Below are positions 34,297 through 42,220 of a DNA stretch of 64,000 nt, in pieces. Within the stretch, counting starts at the first letter, position 1; each line of letters opens with the position of its first letter. The notes under the pieces are model-generated. The model did not search any database. It was not told the origin of the DNA and was given only the letters and a program-made list of their open reading frames with translations. Both the position numbers and the translations under genes were made by a program. This stretch comes from Postechiella marina (lineage in GTDB: Bacteria > Bacteroidota > Bacteroidia > Flavobacteriales > Flavobacteriaceae): contig NZ_BAABCA010000002.1 of assembly GCF_039538365.1 (NCBI RefSeq), positions 496,001-560,000 on the forward strand. The letters are read 5' to 3'.

Positions 34297-34359
34297 TACA
34301 TTGAAACTTCTTTTTTTCCTATTTTTCACTTAATAAGCTTAAAAAACAGTATTTATCTT

Positions 34360-34367
34360 TAGCTTTG
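34360..34367 (+). promoter_or_regulatory. -7 element for the CapK-like gene
   Basis: TAGCTTTG matches TAnnTTTG and lies 27 bases before the TTG start at 34395. No clear -33 box is seen at the right distance. Confidence 0.4.
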
Positions 34368-34394
34368 TTTTAATACTTTTAAATATAATTTTAA

Positions 34395-35702
34395 TTGAAT
34401 TTCTTTAACCTTGCTTTAAAATTTAAACGTTTCCCTATTGGTGAAGCGAAAAAATTATTGAAAACAATTTTGAATAAGGATGAAGCTGAATTAAAAAATT
34501 ACATAGAAACTAAAAAGCGCGAAATTGTAAATTATCATTTAAAAAACAATACATTTTATAAAGATTTTACTAAGAACGCTAATATGAAAGCATGGGAAGA
34601 TATTCCTGTAATGACTAAAAGCGATTTACAGCAACCCTTAAAAAATCGTCTTTCAGATAATTTTAGTTTAAAAAACATACATAAACACAAAACCTCTGGC
34701 TCTTCTGGAACGCCTTTTATTTTTGCAAAAGATAAATTTTGTCATGCATTAACTTGGGCAGGTTTTATTAATAAATATGCTTGGTTTAATATTAACTTAA
34801 ACACCTCTAAACAAGCACGATTTTACGGTATTCCATTAAACAAAAAAGGGTATTATAAAGAGCGTTTAAAAGATATATTGAGTAATAGATACCGGTTTTC
34901 TGTTTTTGACTTAAGTGATACGCAATTACAAAAAAACGCACAAAAATTTAAGACTACCAAATTCGATTATATTAATGGATACACAAGCTCTATAGTACAA
35001 TTTGCTAAGTATTTAAAGCAAAAAAACATTGTTTTAAAATCTATTTGCCCTAGCTTAAAAGCTTGTATTGTTACTTCTGAAATGCTTTTTAAAGATGATA
35101 AAGCCCTTTTAGAAACTCAATTTGGAATACCCGTAATTAACGAATATGGTGCTGCCGAGTTAGGCTTAATTGCTTTTCAAAACAAAAAGGATGAATGGAT
35201 AGTAAATAATGAAGATTTATTTATTGAAATACTTGATAAGCACGATAACGTTTTACCAATTGGAGAAAAAGGTCGTATTGTTGTTACCTCGCTTTATAAC
35301 AAAGCACATCCTTTTATTAGGTACGATTTAGGAGACATTGGCAGCCTATCGAAACAAAGCACGCTAAAAACGCCTATTTTGGAATCTTTAATTGGGAGAG
35401 CAGACGATATTATTGTTTTACCTAGCGGAAAAAAAGCTGCTGGGTTAACATTTTACTACATAACAAAAACAATTATAGAGGATTCTGGGTATGTAAAAGA
35501 GTTTGTTATTGAACAACTAAAGCTTAACACTTTTAAAATTAGCTATACAGGTAACCACGAAATTAACCGAGATAAACTACAAAAAATAAGAGAAGCAATA
35601 ACCACCTATTTAGAGCCCGGTTTAACTATTCTTTTTAAGAAAGAAAAACAACTAACTAGAGCTAATAGAGGCAAACTAAAACAGTTTAAATCTCATTTAT
35701 AG
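34395..35702 (+). CDS. CapK/phenylacetate-CoA ligase-like adenylating enzyme
   Basis: A 435-residue member of the ANL (AMP-forming) superfamily, of the branch that includes CapK from capsule loci. It shows the phosphate loop KTSGSSGTPFIF (99-110), NEYGAAELGLI (near 249-259), the YDLGDIG motif and a C-terminal GRADDIIVLPSGKK hinge region. It presumably activates a carboxylic acid as acyl-adenylate for transfer to a glycan or CoA; the acid is unknown. The only in-frame start near the N-terminus is TTG at 34395, directly after an in-frame TAA. It is the first gene of the polysaccharide region and converges on a GT2 gene with a 17-base overlap. Confidence 0.83.
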   Translation: MNFFNLALKFKRFPIGEAKKLLKTILNKDEAELKNYIETKKREIVNYHLKNNTFYKDFTKNANMKAWEDIPVMTKSDLQQPLKNRLSDNFSLKNIHKHKTSGSSGTPFIFAKDKFCHALTWAGFINKYAWFNINLNTSKQARFYGIPLNKKGYYKERLKDILSNRYRFSVFDLSDTQLQKNAQKFKTTKFDYINGYTSSIVQFAKYLKQKNIVLKSICPSLKACIVTSEMLFKDDKALLETQFGIPVINEYGAAELGLIAFQNKKDEWIVNNEDLFIEILDKHDNVLPIGEKGRIVVTSLYNKAHPFIRYDLGDIGSLSKQSTLKTPILESLIGRADDIIVLPSGKKAAGLTFYYITKTIIEDSGYVKEFVIEQLKLNTFKISYTGNHEINRDKLQKIREAITTYLEPGLTILFKKEKQLTRANRGKLKQFKSHL

Positions 35703-36450
35703 TTTGTTTGGATTTAATAAAAAAGTGTTCGAATAAAAACCGAATAATAAAGTAGCTAGATTTTATTGTAGAAAATTTTAATCCTTTTTTATAAACCCAG
35801 TAGTTGTATTTTAATAAGCCCAATTTATTTGAAGACATAGCATTTTCTCTAACTCTATAAAAAGCCAAAGATTCGTTTATACCTTGGGCAGGTTTACCAG
35901 ATTTTTTAAGAGCAGCCAACCACAATAGCCAATCTTGACGTTTTCTTAAATTTGTCGATTTTATTTTGCCAAGTGTTTTAACACTGTAAACCCCTGTTAA
36001 ATTCCCTATATAATTGCTTTTTAACAACTTTTTATACGTTAAAACAGGTAATGCCTTAATTTGTTTATTTAAACACTCTCCAGCCTCGTTAATTAAGCTA
36101 TATGAGCTAAAGCAAACATCGCAACCATTTGCTTTTATAAAAGTTATTTGCTTTTCCAACTTTTCGGGTTTCCATAAATCATCGGCATCCAAAAAAGCAA
36201 TAAAATTACCTTTAGCTGCGTCTATGCCTTTATTTCTAGATATTGCTGCACCAAAATTCTTATTATTGATAATTAAAGAAATATTAGCATATTTTTTAAT
36301 ATATGATTGCGCTATCTCTTTGGTTTTATCATTAGAATTATCGTCTATTAATATAAGCTCCCAATTGGTGTATGTTTGTTGAAGTATACTTTGTATTGTA
36401 TCTGAAATAAACGCTTCAGAATTAAACATTGGAGTTATTATAGAAACCAT
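35686..36450 (-). CDS. Glycosyltransferase family 2
   Basis: A GT-A fold sugar transferase of 254 residues, acting at the cytoplasmic face of the membrane. The N-terminal VSIITPMFNSEAFISDTIQS and ELILIDDNSND nucleotide-binding strands are typical, as is the metal-binding DADD (88-91) with LWKPEKL after it. The C-terminal region is short and basic without membrane helices. It is the last gene of the minus-strand operon, 5 bases after the phosphotransferase gene. The sugar cannot be predicted. Confidence 0.92.
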   Translation of the reverse strand: MVSIITPMFNSEAFISDTIQSILQQTYTNWELILIDDNSNDKTKEIAQSYIKKYANISLIINNKNFGAAISRNKGIDAAKGNFIAFLDADDLWKPEKLEKQITFIKANGCDVCFSSYSLINEAGECLNKQIKALPVLTYKKLLKSNYIGNLTGVYSVKTLGKIKSTNLRKRQDWLLWLAALKKSGKPAQGINESLAFYRVRENAMSSNKLGLLKYNYWVYKKGLKFSTIKSSYFIIRFLFEHFFIKSKQTINEI

Positions 36451-36455
36451 AATTA

Positions 36456-37808
36456 TTAATATGCCTTTTCTTCTCCCCTTACAGCGTTTGCAACCGTTTG
36501 AATAATAATTTTTAAATCTAGAAGAATAGACCAGTTTTCTATATAAAAAATATCGTATTTAACACGATTGATAATGTCTTTATCCTCTTCTATTTCTCCT
36601 CTAAAGCCACTAATTTGTGCTAAACCAGTAATTCCTGGCTTTACAAAATGCCTAACCATAAATTTATCAATTCTACGTGCATATAGATTGGTATGACTAA
36701 CCATATGTGGTCTTGGTCCAACTACAGACATGTCTCCAAAAAGAACGTTAAAAAATTGAGGTAACTCGTCTATACTTGTTTTTCTTATAAAAGCACCGAC
36801 TTTAGTTATTCGCATGTCTCCTTTGGTTGCCTGGTGTAGATTAGCATTTTTATTAGGTGTCATAGATCTAAACTTATAACAATCAAACTCTTTGTAATTA
36901 AAACCATTTCTAGATTGCTTGAAAAACACAGGACCTTTAGATTCTAATTTTATTATAATAGCTAAAATTGGAGTAAGCCAAGATAATACGAAAACTATAA
37001 TACACGAAGAGAATAGAATATCGAATAAACGCTTAATAAACTTAAAAACAGAGTCTTGTAAAGGAATGGTTCTAATGGATAAAATAGGAATATAATCGTA
37101 ATACTCGTACTTTAACTTTTTAGAAAAAATATCTTTATTATCAGGAATAAATTTTAATTCTCGCAAGTTATTATCTGCAAAATCAACCAACCTATTAATT
37201 TGCTTGTTAGACAACTCTGCAATAGAAAAGTAGATTTCATCAATATCCTTTTCTATAATATAATTAAAACATTTATCTAACGAAAAATCATCATTTTTTA
37301 CCTTAAATTGCGATTGGAACTTATAACCAAAATCTAATCTTGTATTAAAGGTTTTTATTAATTGCCTTGTTTTTTCGTTATCGCCAATAACTATAACATT
37401 TCTTATGTTTCCGCTTAAAATTCGTCTATATCTTTTTAATAAAAAGAATACTAGAAATTTAAATACAGCTATTAAACCTAGGGCAGAGATTAGGTAATTA
37501 CCTAATGCCAATCTACTAATATTGGGCTGCTTAAAAAAACCTATATAGGCATATAAAATAACTGTAAAAAAAACAATTTGCTTTAAAAGCACAGATATAA
37601 TTTGTATTATTCTTGTGTGCCTTTGTATTTCGTAAAACCTATTTAATAAAGAAATTAACATCCACATTAAAGAAGTATATATACCAAACTGGTATGGGTT
37701 CTCTATATTAATTTCAAAAAAGAAATACATGCTATTAAGTATTACCAAGTCGGTAATACCAAATAAGGGTTTAATTAAATTTGAGTAACGTCCGTGTTTA
37801 TATTTCAA
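36456..37808 (-). CDS. Polyprenyl-phosphate glycosylphosphotransferase (WcaJ-type)
   Basis: This enzyme starts repeat-unit assembly by moving a sugar phosphate from a UDP-sugar onto undecaprenyl phosphate. The 450-residue product has four or five N-terminal membrane helices (to about residue 125) and a Rossmann-like CoA-binding type domain (about 130-240). The catalytic bacterial sugar transferase domain (about 258-450) shows KRLFDILFSS, GPVFFKQSRNG, YKFRSM, TSIDELPQFFNVLFGDMSVVGPRPH and PGITGLAQISG. The catalytic Asp-Glu pair is in IDELPQ. It is of the WcaJ/PssY type, not WecA. This is the only initiating enzyme in the locus. Confidence 0.93.
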   Translation of the reverse strand: MKYKHGRYSNLIKPLFGITDLVILNSMYFFFEINIENPYQFGIYTSLMWMLISLLNRFYEIQRHTRIIQIISVLLKQIVFFTVILYAYIGFFKQPNISRLALGNYLISALGLIAVFKFLVFFLLKRYRRILSGNIRNVIVIGDNEKTRQLIKTFNTRLDFGYKFQSQFKVKNDDFSLDKCFNYIIEKDIDEIYFSIAELSNKQINRLVDFADNNLRELKFIPDNKDIFSKKLKYEYYDYIPILSIRTIPLQDSVFKFIKRLFDILFSSCIIVFVLSWLTPILAIIIKLESKGPVFFKQSRNGFNYKEFDCYKFRSMTPNKNANLHQATKGDMRITKVGAFIRKTSIDELPQFFNVLFGDMSVVGPRPHMVSHTNLYARRIDKFMVRHFVKPGITGLAQISGFRGEIEEDKDIINRVKYDIFYIENWSILLDLKIIIQTVANAVRGEEKAY

Positions 37809-37809
37809 T

Positions 37810-38796
37810 TTATCTAATTATATGCTTTTCAAAATCTTTGTGCTCACTTCTATATAATTCCTCTTGAGATAAGCTTTTGAAATATTCAAATGTTATTTTC
37901 ATGCCTTCTGCTCTACCTACTTTTGGCTCCCAATTTAATATTTTTTTTGCTAAACTAATATCGGGTTGTCTTTGCATGGGATCGTCTACAGGCAAATCTT
38001 TGTAAATTACTTTTTGATTTGTTCCTGTAAGTTTTATAATTTCTTCTGCAAACTCTTTAATTGTAATTTCATGAGGATTTCCTATATTAACAGGGTTTGA
38101 ATAATCGCTTAATAATAATTTAAAAATCCCTTCTACTTGGTCGTCTACATAACAGAAAGAGCGGGTTTGAGAACCGTCTCCAAAAACGGTTAAATCTTCG
38201 CCTCTTAAAGCTTGCCCCATAAATGCAGGTATTACTCTACCATCGTTTAATCGCATTCTTGGACCGTAAGTATTAAATATACGTACAATTCTAGTTTCTA
38301 ACCCATGAAACCTATGGTAGGCCATTGTTATAGATTCCTGAAAGCGCTTAGCTTCATCATAGACGCCTCTAGGACCTATTGTACTTACATTGCCATAATA
38401 GTCTTCGGTTTGAGGGTGTACTAATGGATCTCCATAAACCTCGGATGTAGATGCTATTAAAATTCTTGCATTTTTAGCTTTTGCTAAACCTAATAAATTA
38501 TGCGTGCCTAAAGATCCAACTTTTAACGTTTGAATTGGAATTTTTAAATAATCTATAGGACTTGCGGGTGATGCAAAATGTAGAATATAATCTAAGTTTC
38601 CATCAATTTTTATAAATTCTGTAACGTCATGTTCTATAAAATTGAAATTTGGATTCTCTTTTAAATGGATTAAATTTTTTTTATCTCCAGTGATAAAATT
38701 ATCCATGGCGATAACATAATATCCTTCCTTAATAAAGCGGTCGCATAAATGAGAACCTAAAAAGCCAGCAGCTCCTGTTATTAAAACTTTTTTCAT
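37810..38796 (-). CDS. uxs: UDP-glucuronate decarboxylase (UDP-xylose synthase)
   Basis: An extended short-chain dehydrogenase of 328 residues, predicted to convert UDP-glucuronate to UDP-xylose. NAD binding is shown by GAAGFLG (8-14); the catalytic pair is Tyr146 and Lys150 in YDEAK. The segments IVRIFNTYGPRMRLNDGRVIPAFM and GDGSQTRSFCYVDDQV are strongly UXS-like. No UDP-glucose dehydrogenase (the source of UDP-glucuronate) is in the window, since the dehydrogenase at 54.2 kb is WecC-like. It has its own promoter and a leader hairpin, then runs into the phosphotransferase with a one-base gap. Confidence 0.88.
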   Translation of the reverse strand: MKKVLITGAAGFLGSHLCDRFIKEGYYVIAMDNFITGDKKNLIHLKENPNFNFIEHDVTEFIKIDGNLDYILHFASPASPIDYLKIPIQTLKVGSLGTHNLLGLAKAKNARILIASTSEVYGDPLVHPQTEDYYGNVSTIGPRGVYDEAKRFQESITMAYHRFHGLETRIVRIFNTYGPRMRLNDGRVIPAFMGQALRGEDLTVFGDGSQTRSFCYVDDQVEGIFKLLLSDYSNPVNIGNPHEITIKEFAEEIIKLTGTNQKVIYKDLPVDDPMQRQPDISLAKKILNWEPKVGRAEGMKITFEYFKSLSQEELYRSEHKDFEKHIIR

Positions 38797-38877
38797 ATAC
38801 TTTAACTCTACTTTGTTTAATATTTTAATAACGAATTACCCAAACAATTTTCATTTACCTGTATAGCTTTATTAAAT

Positions 38878-38900
38878 AAATAACAAAGTGTTTGTTATTT
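38878..38900. promoter_or_regulatory. Inverted repeat in the UXS leader
   Basis: AAATAACAAA and TTTGTTATTT pair over 10 bp around GTG. The repeat lies about 80 bases before the UXS start and just after the predicted promoter, and also 66-88 bases past the WecG-like gene. It could be a leader hairpin, an operator, or a weak terminator of the upstream gene. Confidence 0.45.
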
Positions 38901-38921
38901 TCACACTCTACTTTATCAAGG

Positions 38922-38951
38922 CAAAAATATAAAAGTATATAACAGATACAA
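38922..38951 (-). promoter_or_regulatory. Promoter of the UXS-phosphotransferase-GT2 operon
   Basis: On the minus strand TTG (38951-38949), a 19-base spacer and TATTTTTG (38929-38922) give a full consensus promoter. It marks the three genes from 38796 to 35686 as a separate transcription unit. Confidence 0.65.
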
Positions 38952-38965
38952 TGACTAAGAAAATA

Positions 38966-39703
38966 TTATTTTCTTAATTTTTCTTTTAATACTAAACTTA
39001 TAAATTTTGAGTTACCTACTAAATATCTTTTCCACATACGCTTAGGTTCTTGGGCAAAACGATAAAACCATTCTAATCCATAATTTTGCATCCATACGGG
39101 GGCTCGCTTAACTTTTCCAGCAACCACATCGAAACTACCGCCTACTCCCATTACAAAATTTACTTTATTTAATAGCTCTTTATTTTCGTATAGAAAATTT
39201 TCTTTAGTAGGAGAACTAATGGCTACAAATAGAATATTCGCTCCAGAATTAGAAATGTCTCGAGCAATATTTTGCTCTTCATTCTTATTAAAGTAACCAT
39301 TTCTATAACCTGCTATAATACTAGAAGAGTATTGATTAGTATACTTATCTACAACCGTTTTTACAACCTCTTCTTTTGCTCCAAAAAAGAAAACCTTGTA
39401 GTTTTTTTTATAAGCCAACTCTACTAAGTTAACCATAAGATCTATTCCTGCAACACGTTCTTGTAAAGGTTTACCAAGTATTTTTGATGCCCATACCACA
39501 GCTTGACCATCTGCATTTATTAAATCACTTTCATTTACACTCTTGCGCAGTTGTAAATCGCTTTGCATAGCAACAATCTTACCTGCATTTACTACTACAT
39601 GATGTAATTGTTCTCCCTTACTTATTGTATTATCAACAATTTGTATGGTTTCGTCCATTGTCAAATTATGGATATGAGTGTTTAATATGCTTATTTTATT
39701 CAT
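38966..39703 (-). CDS. wecG: WecG/TagA/CpsF-family glycosyltransferase (GT26)
   Basis: A 245-residue GT26 enzyme. In enterobacteria WecG adds ManNAcA to lipid I in common antigen synthesis; TagA adds ManNAc in teichoic acid synthesis. Family marks are VVVNAGKIVAMQSD, LINADGQAVVWASKILG (about 62-78), the RVAGIDLM segment (about 83-90) and VGGSFDVVAGKVKRAPVWMQNYGLEW (about 196-221). Given wecB and wecC in the same locus, transfer of ManNAcA is likely, but acceptor and exact donor are inferred. Its start overlaps the end of the GT4 gene by 8 bases. Confidence 0.85.
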   Translation of the reverse strand: MNKISILNTHIHNLTMDETIQIVDNTISKGEQLHHVVVNAGKIVAMQSDLQLRKSVNESDLINADGQAVVWASKILGKPLQERVAGIDLMVNLVELAYKKNYKVFFFGAKEEVVKTVVDKYTNQYSSSIIAGYRNGYFNKNEEQNIARDISNSGANILFVAISSPTKENFLYENKELLNKVNFVMGVGGSFDVVAGKVKRAPVWMQNYGLEWFYRFAQEPKRMWKRYLVGNSKFISLVLKEKLRK

Positions 39704-40895
39704 TTATTAGATTTTGATAATTCTTGTGATAAATAGAAGCGTTATTCAACCAACTTTTCTGATTTTGAACATAATTTAAAGCTCCAACTTTAACCTCTTT
39801 TACTCTTTTTAAATCTAAATTCACTACATATTCCATTGTCTTTACTAGTTCTTTCACACTCCCAGACGAAAATAAAAAACCATTCTTTTCGTGTTTTACC
39901 AATTCTTTAATTCCTCCAACATCACTACCTATTACCAATTTACTATAGGCCATTGCTTCTAATGGTTTTAAAGGAGTTACAGAATCTGTTAGTTTATTTT
40001 TATATCTTGGGTTAACTATAATATCAATGGCGTTAAAAGCCTTATAAACCTCATTAGGATCTATTTTTCCTTTAAAATCTATTTTATTATTACCTTGGGC
40101 AAGTTGACTTATTCGCTCTTCTTCGATACCACATCCAAAAATAATAAGTCTAGATTTTGGGTGTTTTAAATTAAAAATATTAAAGGCTTCAATTAACATA
40201 TCTATACCCTCATGTGGTGTTAAAGTGCCTATGTAACCAAAACGCACCTCATCTCTTTCTTTAACTGCATCAATATCCTTTAACTTATTAATTAAGGTTG
40301 TATTAACAGCATTGTTAATTAAAACTATTTTATCGCTAGGCACGCCAGAATTAACTATTACTTGTTTAAGGTTCTCATTTATAACAACAACCTGGTTTGC
40401 CTTCTTCATAACAAAACATTCTGTTTTAAATAGCAATCTTTCTATTAAGTCTGAAATTTTACTAGTTTTTTTCTTTTCTTTCTTCAACATCCAAAGAGAA
40501 CGAACTTCATAAACAAAAGGAACTTTATATTTCTTGGCTAATAATAATGCAGGTATACCACAAAAAAACATGGCATGAGCATGTAAAACATTGGGTTTTT
40601 CTATAATTATTATTTTTTTTATTTCATTGTAAAATGAGAATATAGAAAAGAGCCTAAGTATTCTACTACCTAAAGATTTTCTTTTATCAGAAATTGTATC
40701 TTTCTCGTTAAATTTGGATCTATAATATTTTATTCCATCAATTATATCAAAATTAGATGTAGCAGCTTGAAACGGTGCTGTAATAGCAACAACATCCATA
40801 CCGACTTCCTTTTGGGTCATTAAAATATCTCTAGACCGGATACTTGAACCAGATATTTGTGGTACCGATTGGTAAAGTATGTGTAAAATTTTCAT
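39696..40895 (-). CDS. Glycosyltransferase family 4
   Basis: A GT-B retaining sugar transferase of 399 residues. The N-terminal domain begins MKILHILYQSVPQISGSSIR, with HAHAMFFCGIPALLLAKKYKVPFVYEVR (about 115-142). The C-terminal donor domain has RFGYIGTLTPHEGIDMLIEAF and the E-x7-E style motif PLKPLEAMAYSKLVIGSDVGG (about 328-348). It is the first gene of a two-gene unit with the WecG-like transferase. The donor sugar is unknown. A -7 element lies about 20 bases upstream. Confidence 0.92.
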   Translation of the reverse strand: MKILHILYQSVPQISGSSIRSRDILMTQKEVGMDVVAITAPFQAATSNFDIIDGIKYYRSKFNEKDTISDKRKSLGSRILRLFSIFSFYNEIKKIIIIEKPNVLHAHAMFFCGIPALLLAKKYKVPFVYEVRSLWMLKKEKKKTSKISDLIERLLFKTECFVMKKANQVVVINENLKQVIVNSGVPSDKIVLINNAVNTTLINKLKDIDAVKERDEVRFGYIGTLTPHEGIDMLIEAFNIFNLKHPKSRLIIFGCGIEEERISQLAQGNNKIDFKGKIDPNEVYKAFNAIDIIVNPRYKNKLTDSVTPLKPLEAMAYSKLVIGSDVGGIKELVKHEKNGFLFSSGSVKELVKTMEYVVNLDLKRVKEVKVGALNYVQNQKSWLNNASIYHKNYQNLINE

Positions 40896-40914
40896 TTATA
40901 AATCTAATTTATAT

Positions 40915-40922
40915 CAAAAGTA
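40915..40922 (-). promoter_or_regulatory. -7 element for the GT4 gene
   Basis: On the minus strand TACTTTTG matches TAnnTTTG, 20 bases before the start codon at 40895. No -33 box is evident at the usual spacing. It nearly touches the divergent -7 element at 40926-40933. Confidence 0.4.
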
Positions 40923-40925
40923 CAG

Positions 40926-40933
40926 TATTTTTG
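40926..40933 (+). promoter_or_regulatory. -7 element for the O-antigen ligase-like gene
   Basis: TATTTTTG matches TAnnTTTG, 22 bases before the ATG at 40956. No TTG is found 17-23 bases upstream, so strength is uncertain. Confidence 0.4.
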
Positions 40934-40955
40934 AAACTATAAATAATTAATAATA

Positions 40956-42206
40956 ATGATTAAGTTTTTTACAAAAGAAAATATTCTTTTTTTTCTATTC
41001 TTTATATCCCTGATTTTATTTAAAAATGATTTAAACAGTAAAGTTATTATAGGAATGGTAGCTATAAGTTTATATTACTTTAACTATAATTCGTTTAAAG
41101 AAGTATTACTTAAAAATACCCCTATACTTATTTTCTTTGTACTTATATTAATTAGTTTATGTTATACCTCTGATATTAAAATTGGATTAAAACGGGTTGA
41201 AAGGTTAACAATAATACCAAGTTGTCTTTTAATTTTTACTTATTTATCTAGAAAAAACATAAAACGTAAACATATATATTTTCTCTATATTTTAGTTATT
41301 CTTTTTGCAACTTTATATTCTCATTTTAAAGTTATTTCTCTTTTTATTGAAAATAAAGAGACTAGTTTAAGGCACTTTTTTAACTTAAATTACTCTTACA
41401 AAGCGTTAGGTAATACAATAAATTTACACACTACATATTATTCTATGTATATTTTATTAGCTATAGTTTTTTTATTAGATTTTATAAGGTCTAACAAAAG
41501 AACTATACATTTTACTGCTTTGTATGTGTGCCTTATAATATATTTTTCTCTATTTATATTTCAATTATCCGCTAGAATTTCAATAGGAATACTTTACCTA
41601 ATAGTATTATTAAATATTATACATTTTATAATAAATAAAAAACAACTTTTAAAGGGAGCCATTGTATTAGTCTTATTTCATATTATAGGCTTTTCTATTT
41701 TAATGAATGTAGGCGTTACAAAATATAGGTTTCAGCATTTACTTGGCTTTACTTATTACACAGGCTATACTGTTAACGATACAAACCATAAAACTAAACT
41801 ATGGACTGCAGCAGCTAGTGCTAACAATAATATTTTGATTGGTAATGGTATTGGTGATATTCAGCAATCTCTTAATGAGCAATATGAAAAATACAAATTA
41901 GAAAAACCCCTTAAAAACGATTATAATAGCCATAACCAATATATTGAATTTTATGTTGGACTAGGTATTATTGGCCTTGGTGTATTTATTTATTTATTAT
42001 TTAATTATTTCTGGATTTTTATAAAATTTAAAGATTTTATTGGTCTCCAATTTATTATTATAGTTACTATAACAAGTATTACAGAATGTATATGGAATAG
42101 GCACCATGGTATTGTTTTTATTGCTTTTTGGCTATTTTATTTAAACAGCTATCAAAACCAAAAAGCAATATTAAATAAAGCTGTTGTAGATAACACAAAG
42201 TTATAA
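40956..42206 (+). CDS. O-antigen ligase/polymerase-family membrane protein
   Basis: A 416-residue protein with about 11-12 membrane helices and one larger periplasmic loop (about 265-325). That loop ends in NSHNQYIEFYVGLGIIGL, the Wzy_C/WaaL-type motif with its conserved histidine. Members of this family either polymerise repeat units or ligate polymer to a lipid carrier. It is the only gene on the plus strand inside the polysaccharide locus and converges on a second Wzy-like gene with 14 bases between. Ligase is my first guess because the neighbour looks more like a polymerase, but sequence alone does not decide. Confidence 0.82.
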   Translation: MIKFFTKENILFFLFFISLILFKNDLNSKVIIGMVAISLYYFNYNSFKEVLLKNTPILIFFVLILISLCYTSDIKIGLKRVERLTIIPSCLLIFTYLSRKNIKRKHIYFLYILVILFATLYSHFKVISLFIENKETSLRHFFNLNYSYKALGNTINLHTTYYSMYILLAIVFLLDFIRSNKRTIHFTALYVCLIIYFSLFIFQLSARISIGILYLIVLLNIIHFIINKKQLLKGAIVLVLFHIIGFSILMNVGVTKYRFQHLLGFTYYTGYTVNDTNHKTKLWTAAASANNNILIGNGIGDIQQSLNEQYEKYKLEKPLKNDYNSHNQYIEFYVGLGIIGLGVFIYLLFNYFWIFIKFKDFIGLQFIIIVTITSITECIWNRHHGIVFIAFWLFYLNSYQNQKAILNKAVVDNTKL

Positions 42207-42220
42207 CACTTAAATTGTAT

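Noticed and set aside
13186..35702. A phenylacetate degradation pathway from the PaaE-like and phenylacetate-CoA ligase-like genes
   Set aside because: The two genes are 20 kb apart, no other paa genes are present, and the ligase-like gene is of the capsule-linked CapK type.
36014..36382. A 122-residue plus-strand frame opposite the GT2 gene
   Set aside because: The GT2 frame has clear family motifs, so the antisense frame is a by-product of its codon use.
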